From: JBEVJK01 sp963791325
GTDB taxonomy: Bacteria; Pseudomonadota; Alphaproteobacteria; Rhizobiales; Rhizobiaceae
Reading direction: 5' to 3'
DNA length: 64,000 bases
Assembly (NCBI GenBank): GCA_963791325.1
Contig: CAWBRU010000008.1
Coordinates: forward strand, 248,001 to 312,000
Shown: positions 51,998-60,983 of the stretch, piece by piece
How the letters are laid out: every line of letters begins with the position of its first letter
Position numbering within the stretch: the first letter of the stretch is position 1
The notes under the pieces: generated by a model
What the model saw: only the letters and a program-made list of their open reading frames with translations
Database searches by the model: none
What the model was told of the DNA's origin: nothing
Position numbers and translations under genes: made by a program

Positions 51998-53101
51998 TCA
52001 GCGCCCGGTCTGGCCGCGATGCCGCAGGAAATGGTCGGCGATCGCACAGGCGACCATCGCCTCGCCGATCGGCACGGCGCGGATGCCGACGCAGGGGTCG
52101 TGGCGGCCTTTGGTGACCACTTCGACCTCGTTGCCGTCGACGTCGATCGACCGGCGCGGGGACAGGATCGACGAGGTCGGCTTGACCGCGAAGCGGGCGA
52201 CCACCGGCTGGCCGGTGGAGATGCCGCCGAGAATGCCGCCGGCATTGTTGGAGAGGAAACGGGGCCGGCCGTCATTGCCCATCCGGATCTCGTCGGCATT
52301 GGCCTCGCCGGTGATCCGCGCGGCTTCGAAGCCGTTGCCGATCTCCACTCCCTTGACCGCATTGATCGACATCAGATTGGCAGCGATGTCCTGGTCGAGC
52401 TTGCCGTAGATCGGCGCGCCGAGACCGGCCGGTACCCCCTCGGCGACCACCTCGATCAGCGCGCCCACCGACGAGCCGGCCTTGCGGATGCCGTCGAGGT
52501 AGTCGGCAAATACCGGCACCGCGGCCCGGTCGGGCGTGAAGAACGGGTTTTCTTCGTCGTCGACGAAGTCCCAATCCCAATTGCCGCGGTCGATCGACTT
52601 CTCCCCGATCGCGATCAGCGCGCCGCGCACGGTGAGGCCGGGGACCACTTTTCGGGCGATCGCGCCCGCCGCGACCCGGACCGCGGTCTCGCGCGCCGAG
52701 GCCCGGCCGCCGCCGCGATGGTCGCGCAGGCCGTATTTCATCGCATAGGTGTAGTCGGCATGGCCCGGCCGGTACTGGCGGGCGATCTCGCCATAGTCCT
52801 TGGAGCGCTGGTCGACATTGTCGATCAGCATCGAGATCGGCGTGCCGGTGGTCACCAAACCATCCCCGCCGTCGTCGCCGGCCGGAAGCACGCCCGAGAG
52901 CACCCGCACCAGATCCGGCTCACGGCGTTGGGTGACGAAGCGCGACTGGCCCGGGCGGCGCCGGTCGAGCTCGTGCTGGATCTCCCTCAGCGAAAGCGCG
53001 AGGCCCGGCGGGCAGCCGTCGACGACGCAGCCCAGCGCCGGGCCATGGCTCTCGCCCCAAGTGGTGACGCGGTAAAGGTGCCCGAAGGTGTTGTGCGACA
53101 T
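51998..53101 (-). CDS. aroC: Chorismate synthase
   Basis: FMN-dependent last step of the shikimate pathway (EPSP to chorismate). 367 residues, clean. GHLYRVTTWGESHGPALGCV is signature 1 with the catalytic His; YRPGHADYTYAMKYGLRDHR is signature 2; GGGRASARETAVRVAAGAIA follows; RPRFLSNNAGGILGGISTGQ and FAVKPTSSI complete it. The length is normal. ribB lies downstream on the same strand; a shared transcript is possible. Confidence 0.96.
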   Translation of the reverse strand: MSHNTFGHLYRVTTWGESHGPALGCVVDGCPPGLALSLREIQHELDRRRPGQSRFVTQRREPDLVRVLSGVLPAGDDGGDGLVTTGTPISMLIDNVDQRSKDYGEIARQYRPGHADYTYAMKYGLRDHRGGGRASARETAVRVAAGAIARKVVPGLTVRGALIAIGEKSIDRGNWDWDFVDDEENPFFTPDRAAVPVFADYLDGIRKAGSSVGALIEVVAEGVPAGLGAPIYGKLDQDIAANLMSINAVKGVEIGNGFEAARITGEANADEIRMGNDGRPRFLSNNAGGILGGISTGQPVVARFAVKPTSSILSPRRSIDVDGNEVEVVTKGRHDPCVGIRAVPIGEAMVACAIADHFLRHRGQTGR

Positions 53102-53402
53102 CCAGCTATCCGCCGTGCGCCGGCCCGCCGAGTGGCGGCCGGCCGGCGCAGCCTTCTAATGCAATTCGCCCGCGAGGGGAACCCGGCCTGGCCCGGCGCT
53201 CCGCTCGCCGGCACCCGGCCATAAAAAAGCCCTCAGAAGCGGCCACGAATCAGGCCGGCAAGCCACCCGGCCATCGCGGCTGATATGCAAGTGGGATCAA
53301 AGACTTAAACTTCAATTCTGGCCTTGACCAGGGACGGAGCTTCTGCTTTCCTCCGTGGCCGGACCTCAGGGCACGCCGTCCCGACGGCGAAAGGAGGAGA
53401 CC
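53102..53402. other. Divergent region between aroC and the DUF1344 gene
   Basis: 301 bases, no gene. A run of A (taaaaaagccc at 53,221) reads as T on the minus strand and follows a weak ggccgc/gcggcc-type pairing. The AAAGGAGG at 53,390 is the ribosome site of the DUF1344 gene. Confidence 0.5.
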
Positions 53403-53654
53403 ATGATGCGCACCCTTGCCACTGCGGCCGGCGCGCTTTTGATGCTCACCATCACCGCGTCGGCGGGTGAGACCGAAGGCCAGATCAAGGCGATCGACAA
53501 GGATCAGCTGACGATCACGCTGTCGGATGGGAAGAACTATAAGCTGCCCGGAGAGTTCGATGTCGACTTCCTCAAGGAGGGCATGGACGTCGTGCTCGCC
53601 TATGACGAGGTCGGCGGCCAGAACCTGATCACCGACATGCAGCTGCCGCAGTAG
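53403..53654 (+). CDS. Small exported DUF1344-like protein
   Basis: 83 residues. Signal MMRTLATAAGALLMLTITAS ends AGETEG; the mature part GQIKAIDKDQLTITLSDGKN, YKLPGEFDVDFLKEGMDVVL is an OB-like beta-barrel pattern seen in DUF1344 of rhizobia. A strong AAAGGAGG precedes the ATG by five bases, which decides the start against 53355. Function unknown. Confidence 0.78.
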   Translation: MMRTLATAAGALLMLTITASAGETEGQIKAIDKDQLTITLSDGKNYKLPGEFDVDFLKEGMDVVLAYDEVGGQNLITDMQLPQ

Positions 53655-53696
53655 AGGGTGGCGGCCCTGCCCTTGCACCAAACCACCTGACGCGGC

Positions 53697-54284
53697 TTAA
53701 AGCCAGACGAGTTCGCCGTCCCGGAACCGCAGCAGACGGTCCTGCGGCACCGGCAGGGCGGCAGCCTTTTGTTCGCCCAGCCCGCCGAACAGCCGGAAGA
53801 GCACCCGCACCACCCCGCCATGGGTGACGCACACGGTCGGCCGAGACAGCTCGCCGAGCCAGGGGGCGATCCGCTCTTTGAGCATTTCGTAGCTCTCGCC
53901 CGATCGGCCGGGCGGACAGAAATTCCATTTGTCCCGGCGGCGCGCCTTGGTCGAGCCCGGCCGGTCGGCCTCGAGCTCGGCGAAGGTGAAACCCTGCCAG
54001 GCGCCGAAATGCACCTCGACGAGGCGCTGATCGGTGCGGTAGGCGAGCGGATCGAGGTCCATCGCCCGGCGCAGCCGCTCCATGGTCTCGCGGGTCCGCT
54101 TGAGCGGGCTGGCGATGAAGTCGAAGTCGGCCGGCCGTTCGATCAGCTCTGCCAGCCGGTGGCCGTTGCGCTCTGCCTGCCGCCGGCCGTTCGCATTGAG
54201 GTCGGTATCGGCCTGCCCCTGCAGCCGGCCCTCGGCATTCCAATCGGTTTCGCCGTGGCGGATGAAATAGGTGAGCGGCATCAT
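53697..54284 (-). CDS. Histidine-phosphatase (phosphoglycerate-mutase-like) protein
   Basis: 195 residues, clean. The catalytic RHGE is in LTYFIRHGETDWNAEGRLQG, then FIASPLKRTRETMERLRRAM, VEVHFGAWQGFTFAEL and VCVTHGGVVRVLFRLFGG with the second His. It could be a phosphatase of sugar phosphates, alpha-ribazole phosphate or similar. The ATG pair at 54279-54284 starts it. It is 32 bases downstream of fabI on the same strand, so probably co-transcribed. Confidence 0.88.
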   Translation of the reverse strand: MMPLTYFIRHGETDWNAEGRLQGQADTDLNANGRRQAERNGHRLAELIERPADFDFIASPLKRTRETMERLRRAMDLDPLAYRTDQRLVEVHFGAWQGFTFAELEADRPGSTKARRRDKWNFCPPGRSGESYEMLKERIAPWLGELSRPTVCVTHGGVVRVLFRLFGGLGEQKAAALPVPQDRLLRFRDGELVWL

Positions 54285-54316
54285 GAGCAGCCGGAAGCGG
54301 CCGTTCCCGGCACTGC

Positions 54317-55135
54317 CTAGTCCTTGACGGTCGAGATGTCGGGCGCGTCCACCGCTTTCATGCCGACCACGTGGTAGCCGGCGTCGACGTGATGGACCTC
54401 CCCGGTGACGCCGCGCGCCAGGTCGGAGAGGAAGTAAAGGGCGGCATCGCCCACTTCCTCGGGGGTGACCGTGCGCTTGAGCGGCGAATTGTATTCGTTC
54501 CACTTCAGGATGTAGCGGAAGTCGCCGATGCCGGAGGCAGCCAGCGTCTTGATCGGCCCGGCCGAGATGGCGTTGACACGGATGCCGCCGCCACCGAGGT
54601 CGACCGCGAGGTAGCGCACGCTGGCCTCGAGCGCGGCCTTGGCGACGCCCATCACATTGTAGTGCGGCATCACCTTCTCGGCGCCGTAATAGGTGAGCGT
54701 CAACAGCGAGCCGCCGTCCCGCATCAGCGGCTCGGCCCGTTTGGCCACCGCGGTGAACGAGTAGACCGAGATGTCCATGGTGCGCAGGAAATTGTCGCGC
54801 GTGGTCTCGACATAGCGGCCGTCGAGCTCGTCCTTGTCGGAGAAGGCGATCGCATGCACCAGGAAGTCGAGCTTGCCCCAATGTCGGGTCACCGCGTCGA
54901 AGACCGCGTCGAGCGTGCCCGGCTCGGTGACGTCGCAATGCCCGGCAATATGCGCGCCGAGCTCGGCTGCAAGCGGCTCGACGCGCTTCTTGAAGGCCTC
55001 GCCCTGGTAGGTCAGCGACAGCTCGGCGCCGTGCTCGGCGCAGGCCTTGGCAATGCCCCAGGCAATCGACCGGTTGTTGGCGACGCCGAGGATCAGGCCG
55101 CGCTTTCCCGCCATCAGGCCTTGTGCAGCTGCCAT
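54317..55135 (-). CDS. fabI: Enoyl-[acyl-carrier-protein] reductase (NADH)
   Basis: Last reductive step of fatty-acid elongation. 272 residues: GKRGLILGVANNRSIAWGIA (NAD loop), LVHAIAFSDKDELDGRYVET, LLTLTYYGAEKVMPHYNVMG, where Tyr and Lys in YNVMGVAK form the Y-x6-K pair, and RVNAISAGPIKTLAASGIGD. The start MAAAQGLMAGKRG at 55135 is typical. Clean. Alphaproteobacteria often carry more than one FabI; this could be either. Confidence 0.95.
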   Translation of the reverse strand: MAAAQGLMAGKRGLILGVANNRSIAWGIAKACAEHGAELSLTYQGEAFKKRVEPLAAELGAHIAGHCDVTEPGTLDAVFDAVTRHWGKLDFLVHAIAFSDKDELDGRYVETTRDNFLRTMDISVYSFTAVAKRAEPLMRDGGSLLTLTYYGAEKVMPHYNVMGVAKAALEASVRYLAVDLGGGGIRVNAISAGPIKTLAASGIGDFRYILKWNEYNSPLKRTVTPEEVGDAALYFLSDLARGVTGEVHHVDAGYHVVGMKAVDAPDISTVKD

Positions 55136-55231
55136 ATGCGATCGCCTCCAGAGTGATGAGCCTGGCGGGCAGCCTATCGCACAGCCGGCTAGGCGCATCA
55201 AGCACGCCGGCAGGGGGCGAAGCGACGCGGG

Positions 55232-56158
55232 TCAGCTCGTCCGCTTGCGCATCAATGCTTCGAGCTCCGGGTCGCCGCCCGACGGCAGCATCACCCGCAC
55301 ATGGGCGTAAAGGTCGCCGTGGCCGCCCGCCTTCTGCGGCATGCCGCGGCCTTTCAGCCGGAGCACCTTGTCGGAGCTCGACCCGGCCGGCACGTTGACC
55401 GCCAGCCGCCCGGTCGGCGTCTCGACCGGCACCTTGGCGCCCAGCACCGCATCCTTCAGCCCGATCGGCAGATCGGCGTGCAGGTCGCGCCCTTCCACCC
55501 GGTAGCGGCCGTTGCGCTTGAAGCGGATGGTCACCAGGGCGTCGCCCGGCTCGCCCCCCATCAGCTGTTCGCCCTGGCCTTTCAGCCGGATCGTCTGGCC
55601 GTCCTCGACATAGCCGGGCAGCTTGACCGCGATGCGCCGCCCGTCGGGAAACAGGGCATTGACCTTGGCCCCGGTGGTGGCGTCCTCGACCGACACATCG
55701 AGCGTGGCGTTGAGGTCGCTGCCGCGTGCCGGCCGGCGCGGCCCGCCGCCGCGCTGCTGAAAGCCCTCGCCGAACAGCTGGCTGAAGATGTCCTCGCCGA
55801 AGGCCTCGCCGCCGGGGCCGCTGCTGCGGAATTCGTAGCGCGTGCCGCCCGGCTGGCCGTGCTGTTGTGCCCGGCGGAACGCTGCGAACGGATCGCCGCC
55901 ACCGCCGGCCGCTCCGTCGAAGCCCTGGAACACCGGTTTGCCCTCGGCGTCGATCTCGCCGCGATCGAAGGCGCCGCGCTTCTCGGTGTCGCCGACGATC
56001 TCATAGGCCTGGTTGGCGGCGGCGAAGTTTTCCTTGGCCTTCGGGTCGTCGGGGTTCTGGTCCGGGTGGTATTTCTTGGCAAGCTTGCGGAACGCCGACT
56101 TGATCTCCTTCGCCGACGCGCCCTTGCCGACGCCAAGAACCTCATAAGGATCGCGCAT
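55232..56158 (-). CDS. DnaJ-class co-chaperone (CbpA-like)
   Basis: 308 residues, clean. J domain at 1-66 with HPD at 31-33 (RKLAKKYHPDQNPDDPKAKE), then a Gly/Phe-rich linker (GAAGGGGDPFAAF, FRSSGPGGEAFGEDIF), and the two C-terminal peptide-binding domains (DLNATLDVSVEDATTGAKVN, PDGRRIAVKLPGYVEDGQTI). The CxxCxGxG zinc repeats of DnaJ are missing, so it is the type II form like CbpA. It works with DnaK, which is not in this window. Confidence 0.92.
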   Translation of the reverse strand: MRDPYEVLGVGKGASAKEIKSAFRKLAKKYHPDQNPDDPKAKENFAAANQAYEIVGDTEKRGAFDRGEIDAEGKPVFQGFDGAAGGGGDPFAAFRRAQQHGQPGGTRYEFRSSGPGGEAFGEDIFSQLFGEGFQQRGGGPRRPARGSDLNATLDVSVEDATTGAKVNALFPDGRRIAVKLPGYVEDGQTIRLKGQGEQLMGGEPGDALVTIRFKRNGRYRVEGRDLHADLPIGLKDAVLGAKVPVETPTGRLAVNVPAGSSSDKVLRLKGRGMPQKAGGHGDLYAHVRVMLPSGGDPELEALMRKRTS

Positions 56159-56255
56159 GCTTTGTCACTTCAACGCTTGAATTCGTTCAATGCGTTATAT
56201 GCGTGCGGCTAGGAAGAGATTCCAGACCGGCCGGCCACGAAGCGTCGCCGGCCGG

Positions 56256-56711
56256 CTACAATGCATCGAAGGCACGCATCCGCCAAGCGCCTTCCCCGGC
56301 GGCGCATGCGTCGCCCTTGAACATCGTCACGCCGTCGAAGCTTTCGCGGCTCGCCTCGAAGCGGCGGCAGACCGTCCCCTTGTCGGTGTATTCCGTCAGC
56401 CCGCTGATGCCGCCGCGCGAGCCGGTGTCGACATTGGCCCAGGCGAGCGTTGCGCCCTTGACCGCCTCGACATCGGCCGACGAGACCGCGTCGCGGATGG
56501 TGGCGATGTCGGCAGCGCGGGTCGGGTCCTCGTCGGCGGCGCTCTGATCCGGCACCGAGCCGGTCACCACGGTGCGGTCGACCGCGGCCTCGGAATTGCC
56601 GAAGCGCGACGAGCACGCCGAGGCGCAGCCGAGCGCGACCAAAAACAGCACGGCCGCTGTTTTTCTGGACCGGCCGTCATTCTCCCCGTAGCCTTGCGCT
56701 TGGCGCGGCAA
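56256..56711 (-). CDS. RT0821/Lpp0805-type surface lipoprotein
   Basis: 151 residues. The start is a TTG at 56711 in the longest frame; the signal KTAAVLFLVALGCASACSS ends at a Cys lipobox. The body reads WANVDTGSRGGISGLTEYTD, KGTVCRRFEASRESFDGVTM and FKGDACAAGEGAWRM, the pattern of the RT0821/Lpp0805 surface proteins. The second Cys pair may form a disulfide. It lies 97 bases from dnaJ on the same strand and faces the HTH regulator divergently. Confidence 0.75.
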   Translation of the reverse strand: MPRQAQGYGENDGRSRKTAAVLFLVALGCASACSSRFGNSEAAVDRTVVTGSVPDQSAADEDPTRAADIATIRDAVSSADVEAVKGATLAWANVDTGSRGGISGLTEYTDKGTVCRRFEASRESFDGVTMFKGDACAAGEGAWRMRAFDAL

Positions 56712-56942
56712 TCGTCGAACTCCAGGCTGGTCCCGATCAGGCGAGATATGAGCGATCGCGAGTTAACAAGCGGTTCATCAACCGGCTTGGGATTCCAACC
56801 GGATGCAGGCGGGTTCGCAACGAGGAGTTGCTGTCATGTTCCACTCCTCTGTGGCTCGACATGTGTCCGGTTCCGACGGCCGCGGGCCCCTGAAACTGCG
56901 ACGGCGCACATTCGGCGAGGCAAGACCCAGGGGTAGGCTTTA

Positions 56943-56967
56943 TATGTATCTGATCTGCTGATACATA
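56943..56967. promoter_or_regulatory. Inverted repeat upstream of the arabinoside regulator
   Basis: A perfect 8-bp palindrome tatgtatc / gatacata around the nine-base spacer tgatctgct, 28 bases before the regulator ATG. The position suggests autoregulation. A related ggatatg palindrome lies before the ABC-transporter operon. Confidence 0.65.
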
Positions 56968-56995
56968 ACCTTGGTGCCGAAGCGTGCGGGGCCAA

Positions 56996-57922
56996 ATGTC
57001 TAATGAAATCATCGTTGTCGATCCGCTTGAGCGGCTTGACCTGCTGAAGAGTCTTGCGAGTGAGGTCCGTGTTCGGATCCTCGATCTGCTCAATCGGAAG
57101 GGCCCGAAGAACGTCAACCAAGTGGCTGACGAGCTAGGCCTCCCGCAATCGACGATCTCCGCGAACATCCAAGTTCTGGTGAATGTCGGTCTGATCCAGA
57201 CCAAGTCGCAAACGGCGCGCAAAGGCAGCCAGAAAGTCTGCTACTCGACCTTCTCGGAGCTTGTCGTCGCCTTCAAGGACCGCAGCACCCCGCCGGACCT
57301 CAGCGTCATCGAGGTAGCGATGCCGCTCGGCCTCTATACGCGCTGCGAAGTATCCGCTCCCTGCGGCCTATGTTCCAAGGACGGTGTCATCGGGCTTCTC
57401 GACGTGCCCGATACGTTCCTCGATCCGGACCGAATGCGGGCTGGTCTGCTGTGGTTCACAAGGGGCTTCGTCGAGTATCAGTTTCCCAACAATGCAAAAC
57501 TTGCCAATGCCAAAATCGGAGCGGTCGAACTCGCCATGGAACTGTCTTCCGAAGTTCCCGGGACATCGAAGGACTGGCCTTCGGACATTACGATCGCCAT
57601 CAACGGGCACGAAATCGACACCTGGACAGCGCCGGCGGACTACGGCGACAAACGTGGCAAGCACACGCCGGACTGGTGGAAATTGGCCGGTTCGCAATAT
57701 GGCGACGTCAAGCAATGGCGTATCACCAAGAACGGCACCGATCGCGACGGCGCCAAGGTCTCCAAATGTTCGCTGGCCGACCTAGAGCTGGAGCGGCACC
57801 GTTCGATCCGGGTACGTATCGGCGTCAAGGAGGAAGCGCGCCATCCCGGCGGCATCAACATCTTCGGCACCGGCTTCGGCAATCACAGCAAGGACATCGT
57901 CCTTCGGCTGCTGAAGGCCTGA
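56996..57922 (+). CDS. Winged-helix (ArsR-like) transcriptional regulator with C-terminal sensory domain
   Basis: 308 residues, clean. The N-terminal HTH reads LDLLKSLASEVRVRILDLLN, RKGPKNVNQVADELGLPQST and ISANIQVLVNVGLIQTKSQT, of ArsR type. A second domain of about 200 residues follows, with a Cys set CEVSAPCGLCSKDGVIGLLD and a beta-rich part (ELAMELSSEVPGTSKDWPSD, ITIAINGHEIDTWTAPADYG) not typical of classic ArsR proteins. It lies just upstream of the GH51 gene and is a likely arabinoside sensor. The start at 56996 (MSNEIIV) is taken; GTG at 56984 is possible. GC is lower than neighbours. Confidence 0.8.
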   Translation: MSNEIIVVDPLERLDLLKSLASEVRVRILDLLNRKGPKNVNQVADELGLPQSTISANIQVLVNVGLIQTKSQTARKGSQKVCYSTFSELVVAFKDRSTPPDLSVIEVAMPLGLYTRCEVSAPCGLCSKDGVIGLLDVPDTFLDPDRMRAGLLWFTRGFVEYQFPNNAKLANAKIGAVELAMELSSEVPGTSKDWPSDITIAINGHEIDTWTAPADYGDKRGKHTPDWWKLAGSQYGDVKQWRITKNGTDRDGAKVSKCSLADLELERHRSIRVRIGVKEEARHPGGINIFGTGFGNHSKDIVLRLLKA

Positions 57923-57936
57923 GTATGCTCCAGCTC

Positions 57937-57965
57937 TTGACCTCGGCGTGGAACTCCGCTTTAAC
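57937..57965 (+). promoter_or_regulatory. Sigma-70-like promoter of the arabinofuranosidase gene
   Basis: ttgacc (57937-57942) and tttaac (57960-57965) are spaced by 17 bases. Just downstream actaac (57964-57969) and gttagt (58003-58008) form an inverted repeat around the likely start point, a possible operator for the neighbouring regulator. Confidence 0.5.
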
Positions 57966-58025
57966 TAACCAGCTCTTCGGATACAGACCGGGAAGTCGGA
58001 TTGTTAGTCGGCGGCAGGAGCAAGC

Positions 58026-59534
58026 ATGAAGGCTAAGGTCACGGCGAGCGCGGTCTATACCGTCGCGGACATCGACAAACGTCTCTACGGCTCGTTTCTC
58101 GAGCATCTGGGCCGAGCGGTCTACTCGGGCATTTACGAGCCTCGTCATCCGAAGGCCGACGCGGAGGGCATGCGCAAGGACGTGCTTGAACTGGTTCGCG
58201 CTCTGGACACGCCGATCTGCCGCTATCCCGGTGGAAACTTCGTCTCAGCCTACAACTGGGAAGATGGCATCGGACCGAGGGAAAATCGCCCGCGGCGTCT
58301 CGATCTCGCCTGGCGCACGACGGAACCGAACCAAGTCGGCATTCACGAATTCGCCGATTGGGCCGAAAAGGCCGGTACCGAGATGATGCTTGGCGGTCAA
58401 CCTGGGGTCACGCGGCCTGGATGCGGCGCGAGCCTTTGTCGAATACGTCAATCATCCAGGCGGAAGCTACTGGTCAGACTTGCGGGCCAGGAACGGTCGG
58501 AAGGACCCGTGGAACTGCCGGCTCTGGTGTCTCGGCAATGAGATGGACGGTCCTTGGCAGATCGGCCACAAATCGGCGGCCGAATACGGCCACCTCGCCA
58601 ACGAGACCGCCAAAGCGCTGCGTGGGCTCGATCCGACGCTGGAACTCGTCGTCTGCGGCTCGTCGCATTCCAATATGCCCACCTATCCGCAGTGGGAGGC
58701 GACTGTGCTTGAGGCGACTTACGAGCACGTCGACTATATCTCGCTGCACATGTATTTCGAGAATTACGAGAAGAACACGGCCGAGTATCTGGCGCTTCCG
58801 CAGAAGCTCGACCGCTACATCGGCACCGTCTCCGGCATCATCGACTATCGTGAAGGCGAAAAGCCGCTCAAAGCGCGACGTGAAGATATCGTTCGACGAA
58901 TGGAACGTCTGGTATCACGAGCGCAAGCGCGACGCCGAGCGAATGAAAGCGTGGGATTGGCCCGAGGCTCCGAGGCTGCTTGAAGATATCTACAATTTCG
59001 AGGACGTGCTGCAGGTCGGCTGCATCATCAATACCTTCATCCGACGCTCCGACGTCGTGCGCATCGCCTGTATCGCTCAACTGGTCAACGTCATCGCCCC
59101 GATCATGACCGAGCCCGGCGGGGCTGCCTGGCGGCAGACCATCTACTGGCCGTTTATGCTGGCCTCCAAGCACGGTCGCGGCACGGCGCTGCAGCTCGCC
59201 GTCGAGGTGCCTACCTACGACGCCGCCGCCGCCGCCAGAGTGCCGTGGCTGGACATTGCAGGCGTGCACGACGCAGATGCCGGGAGCGCTGACCTTCTTC
59301 GCCGTCAATCGGCATGCCTCCGAGACGATCGAAGCGGACGTCACCCTCGATCGGTTCGCCGCCAAATCGGTCGGCACACGCTCATCCGCCATGACGATCT
59401 CGAAGCCCGCAACACCAGGGACGCGCCGGACACCGTGTCGCCGGTCGACGGGCAACGGAGCCACACTCGAGAGAAACGGAGTAGCGCTCAAGCTGCCACC
59501 GCACTCCTATTCGATGGTGCGGGTCGCACTCTGA
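58026..59534 (+). CDS. Alpha-L-arabinofuranosidase (GH51)
   Basis: About 500 residues. Retaining glycosidase releasing L-arabinose from arabinoxylan or arabinan oligosaccharides; no signal peptide, so cytosolic. RLYGSFLEHLGRAVYSGIYE starts the barrel, RYPGGNFVSAYNWEDGIGP follows, CLGNEMDGPWQIGHK has the acid/base Glu (codon at 58540), and FDEWNVWYHER the nucleophile Glu (codon at 58898). The C-terminal beta domain ends FFAVNRHASETIEADVTL and LPPHSYSMVRV. Extra bases at 58395 (ggc+G), 58873 (aaa+G) and 59273 (gca+G) break the frame; each is a synonymous alternative. With the ABC genes downstream it forms an uptake-and-cleavage module. Confidence 0.9.
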
Positions 59535-59537
59535 CTT

Positions 59538-59558
59538 CATATCCAATCATCGGATATG
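59538..59558. promoter_or_regulatory. Inverted repeat upstream of the sugar ABC operon
   Basis: catatcc / ggatatg around aatcatc, immediately after the GH51 stop and 92 bases before the binding-protein start; a third half-site tatatcc lies at 59,563-59,570. Candidate operator for the ArsR-like regulator, whose own promoter has the similar gatac/gtatc palindrome. Confidence 0.6.
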
Positions 59559-59649
59559 TACCGCTATATCCGTTGCATGCCATGGGTTTGGTGTAGCATT
59601 GGTCAATCGAAGGCGGATGAAAAACCGCTGCACTCGGGAGGAGACGAAA

Positions 59650-60926
59650 ATGAACTTTCGCAGGATGATGATCGCTGCCGCGGTCGCCGCCGCAGGCTTG
59701 TGGACAGCGGCGGCCCAGGCTGAGGAAACCGTCCTATGGTGGGATTTTCTCGGCGGCGGCGACGGCGTGCGCATGAAGCAGATGATCAGCGACTTCAACA
59801 CAGCTCACGCCGGCAAGATCAAGATTGACGCCACGACGCTCGAGTGGGGCACGCCATTCTACGCCAAGGTCCAGACGTCGGCAGCTGTCGGTGAGGCACC
59901 GGACGTCATGACCTACCATGCCAGCCGCATCCCGCTGGCGGTCAGCCAGGATATTCTGGAGGAAATCACCGCCGACGACATGGCCAAGATGGGCTTGTCG
60001 AGCTCGGACTTCGCACCGGCGACTTGGGACGCTGTGAACGTCGACGGCAAGCAGTACGCGGTGCCGCTCGATACGCATCCGATCGTTCTTTACTACAACC
60101 GCGACCTGCTGAAGAAGGCCGGCGCGCTCGGCGACGACGGCCGGCCCATGGGCATGGGCAGCAAGGACGACTTCACCGCCACCCTGCAAGAAGCTGAAGG
60201 ACGCCGGGATCGAGTTTCCGCTGGGCAGCGTGACCGCGGACGGCAACTTCATGTTCCGCACCATTTATTCCTTGATGTGCCAGCAGGGCGGCGAGCTGAT
60301 GACCGGCGAGGAATTCCTAACCGGTGACAACGGCGACAAGCTGAAAAATGCGCTCGACGTGCTGCAGGGCTGGACAAAGGCCGGGCTGCAGTCGACCTAC
60401 ACGGATTATCCGGCGACTGTGGCACTGTTCACCTCGGGCAAAGCCGCGATGATGATCAATGGCGTCTGGGAAGTGCCCACGATGACCGACCTTGCCAAGC
60501 AGGGCAAGCTGTTTGACTGGGGTGCCGTCGAGATCCCGGTGATCTTCGACAAGCCGTGCACCTATGCGGACAGCCATACCTTTGCAATCCCCAAGAACAA
60601 GGGCAAGGAAATCAGCCCGGAAAAACGCGCCGCCGTTCTCGAGGTGATCTCATGGATGGACAAGAACTCGCTGTTCTGGGCCACCGCCGGCCATATCCCC
60701 GCTTACAGGCCGGTCACCGAATCGGCTGAATACAAGGCGATGGAGCCCAACGCGACCTACTCTCCCCTGACGGCCAACATGATCTTCGACCCGAGAACGC
60801 CCAAGGCTGGTGTCGCGGGGCCGATTTTCGACGTCATGTCCACCTACTTCGTGCCGACCCTGAACGGCGAGATGGAGCCCGCAGCTGCCGTCGAGAGCAT
60901 CAAGGAAGGAACTCAACGCGCTTTAA
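59650..60926 (+). CDS. ABC transporter sugar-binding lipoprotein/periplasmic protein
   Basis: About 425 residues of extracellular solute-binding family 1. A signal MIAAAVAAAGLWTAAAQA ends AEE; then VLWWDFLGGGDGVRMKQMIS, SAAVGEAPDVMTYHASRIPL, YAVPLDTHPIVLYYNRDLLK, ALFTSGKAAMMINGVWEVPT and YADSHTFAIPKNKGKEI. Extra bases at 60190 (caa+G before aag) and 60908 (gaa+G before gaa) shift the frame; corrected, the C-terminus is SIKEELNAL and a stop at 60924. ggaggag lies before the ATG. It should capture arabino-oligosaccharides or arabinose for the permeases downstream. Confidence 0.9.
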
Positions 60927-60983
60927 CCTCCCAAGGCTTGCAGGGGTCGCCCGACGGCGGCTCCTGCCCTTTGGGGATCCCTC

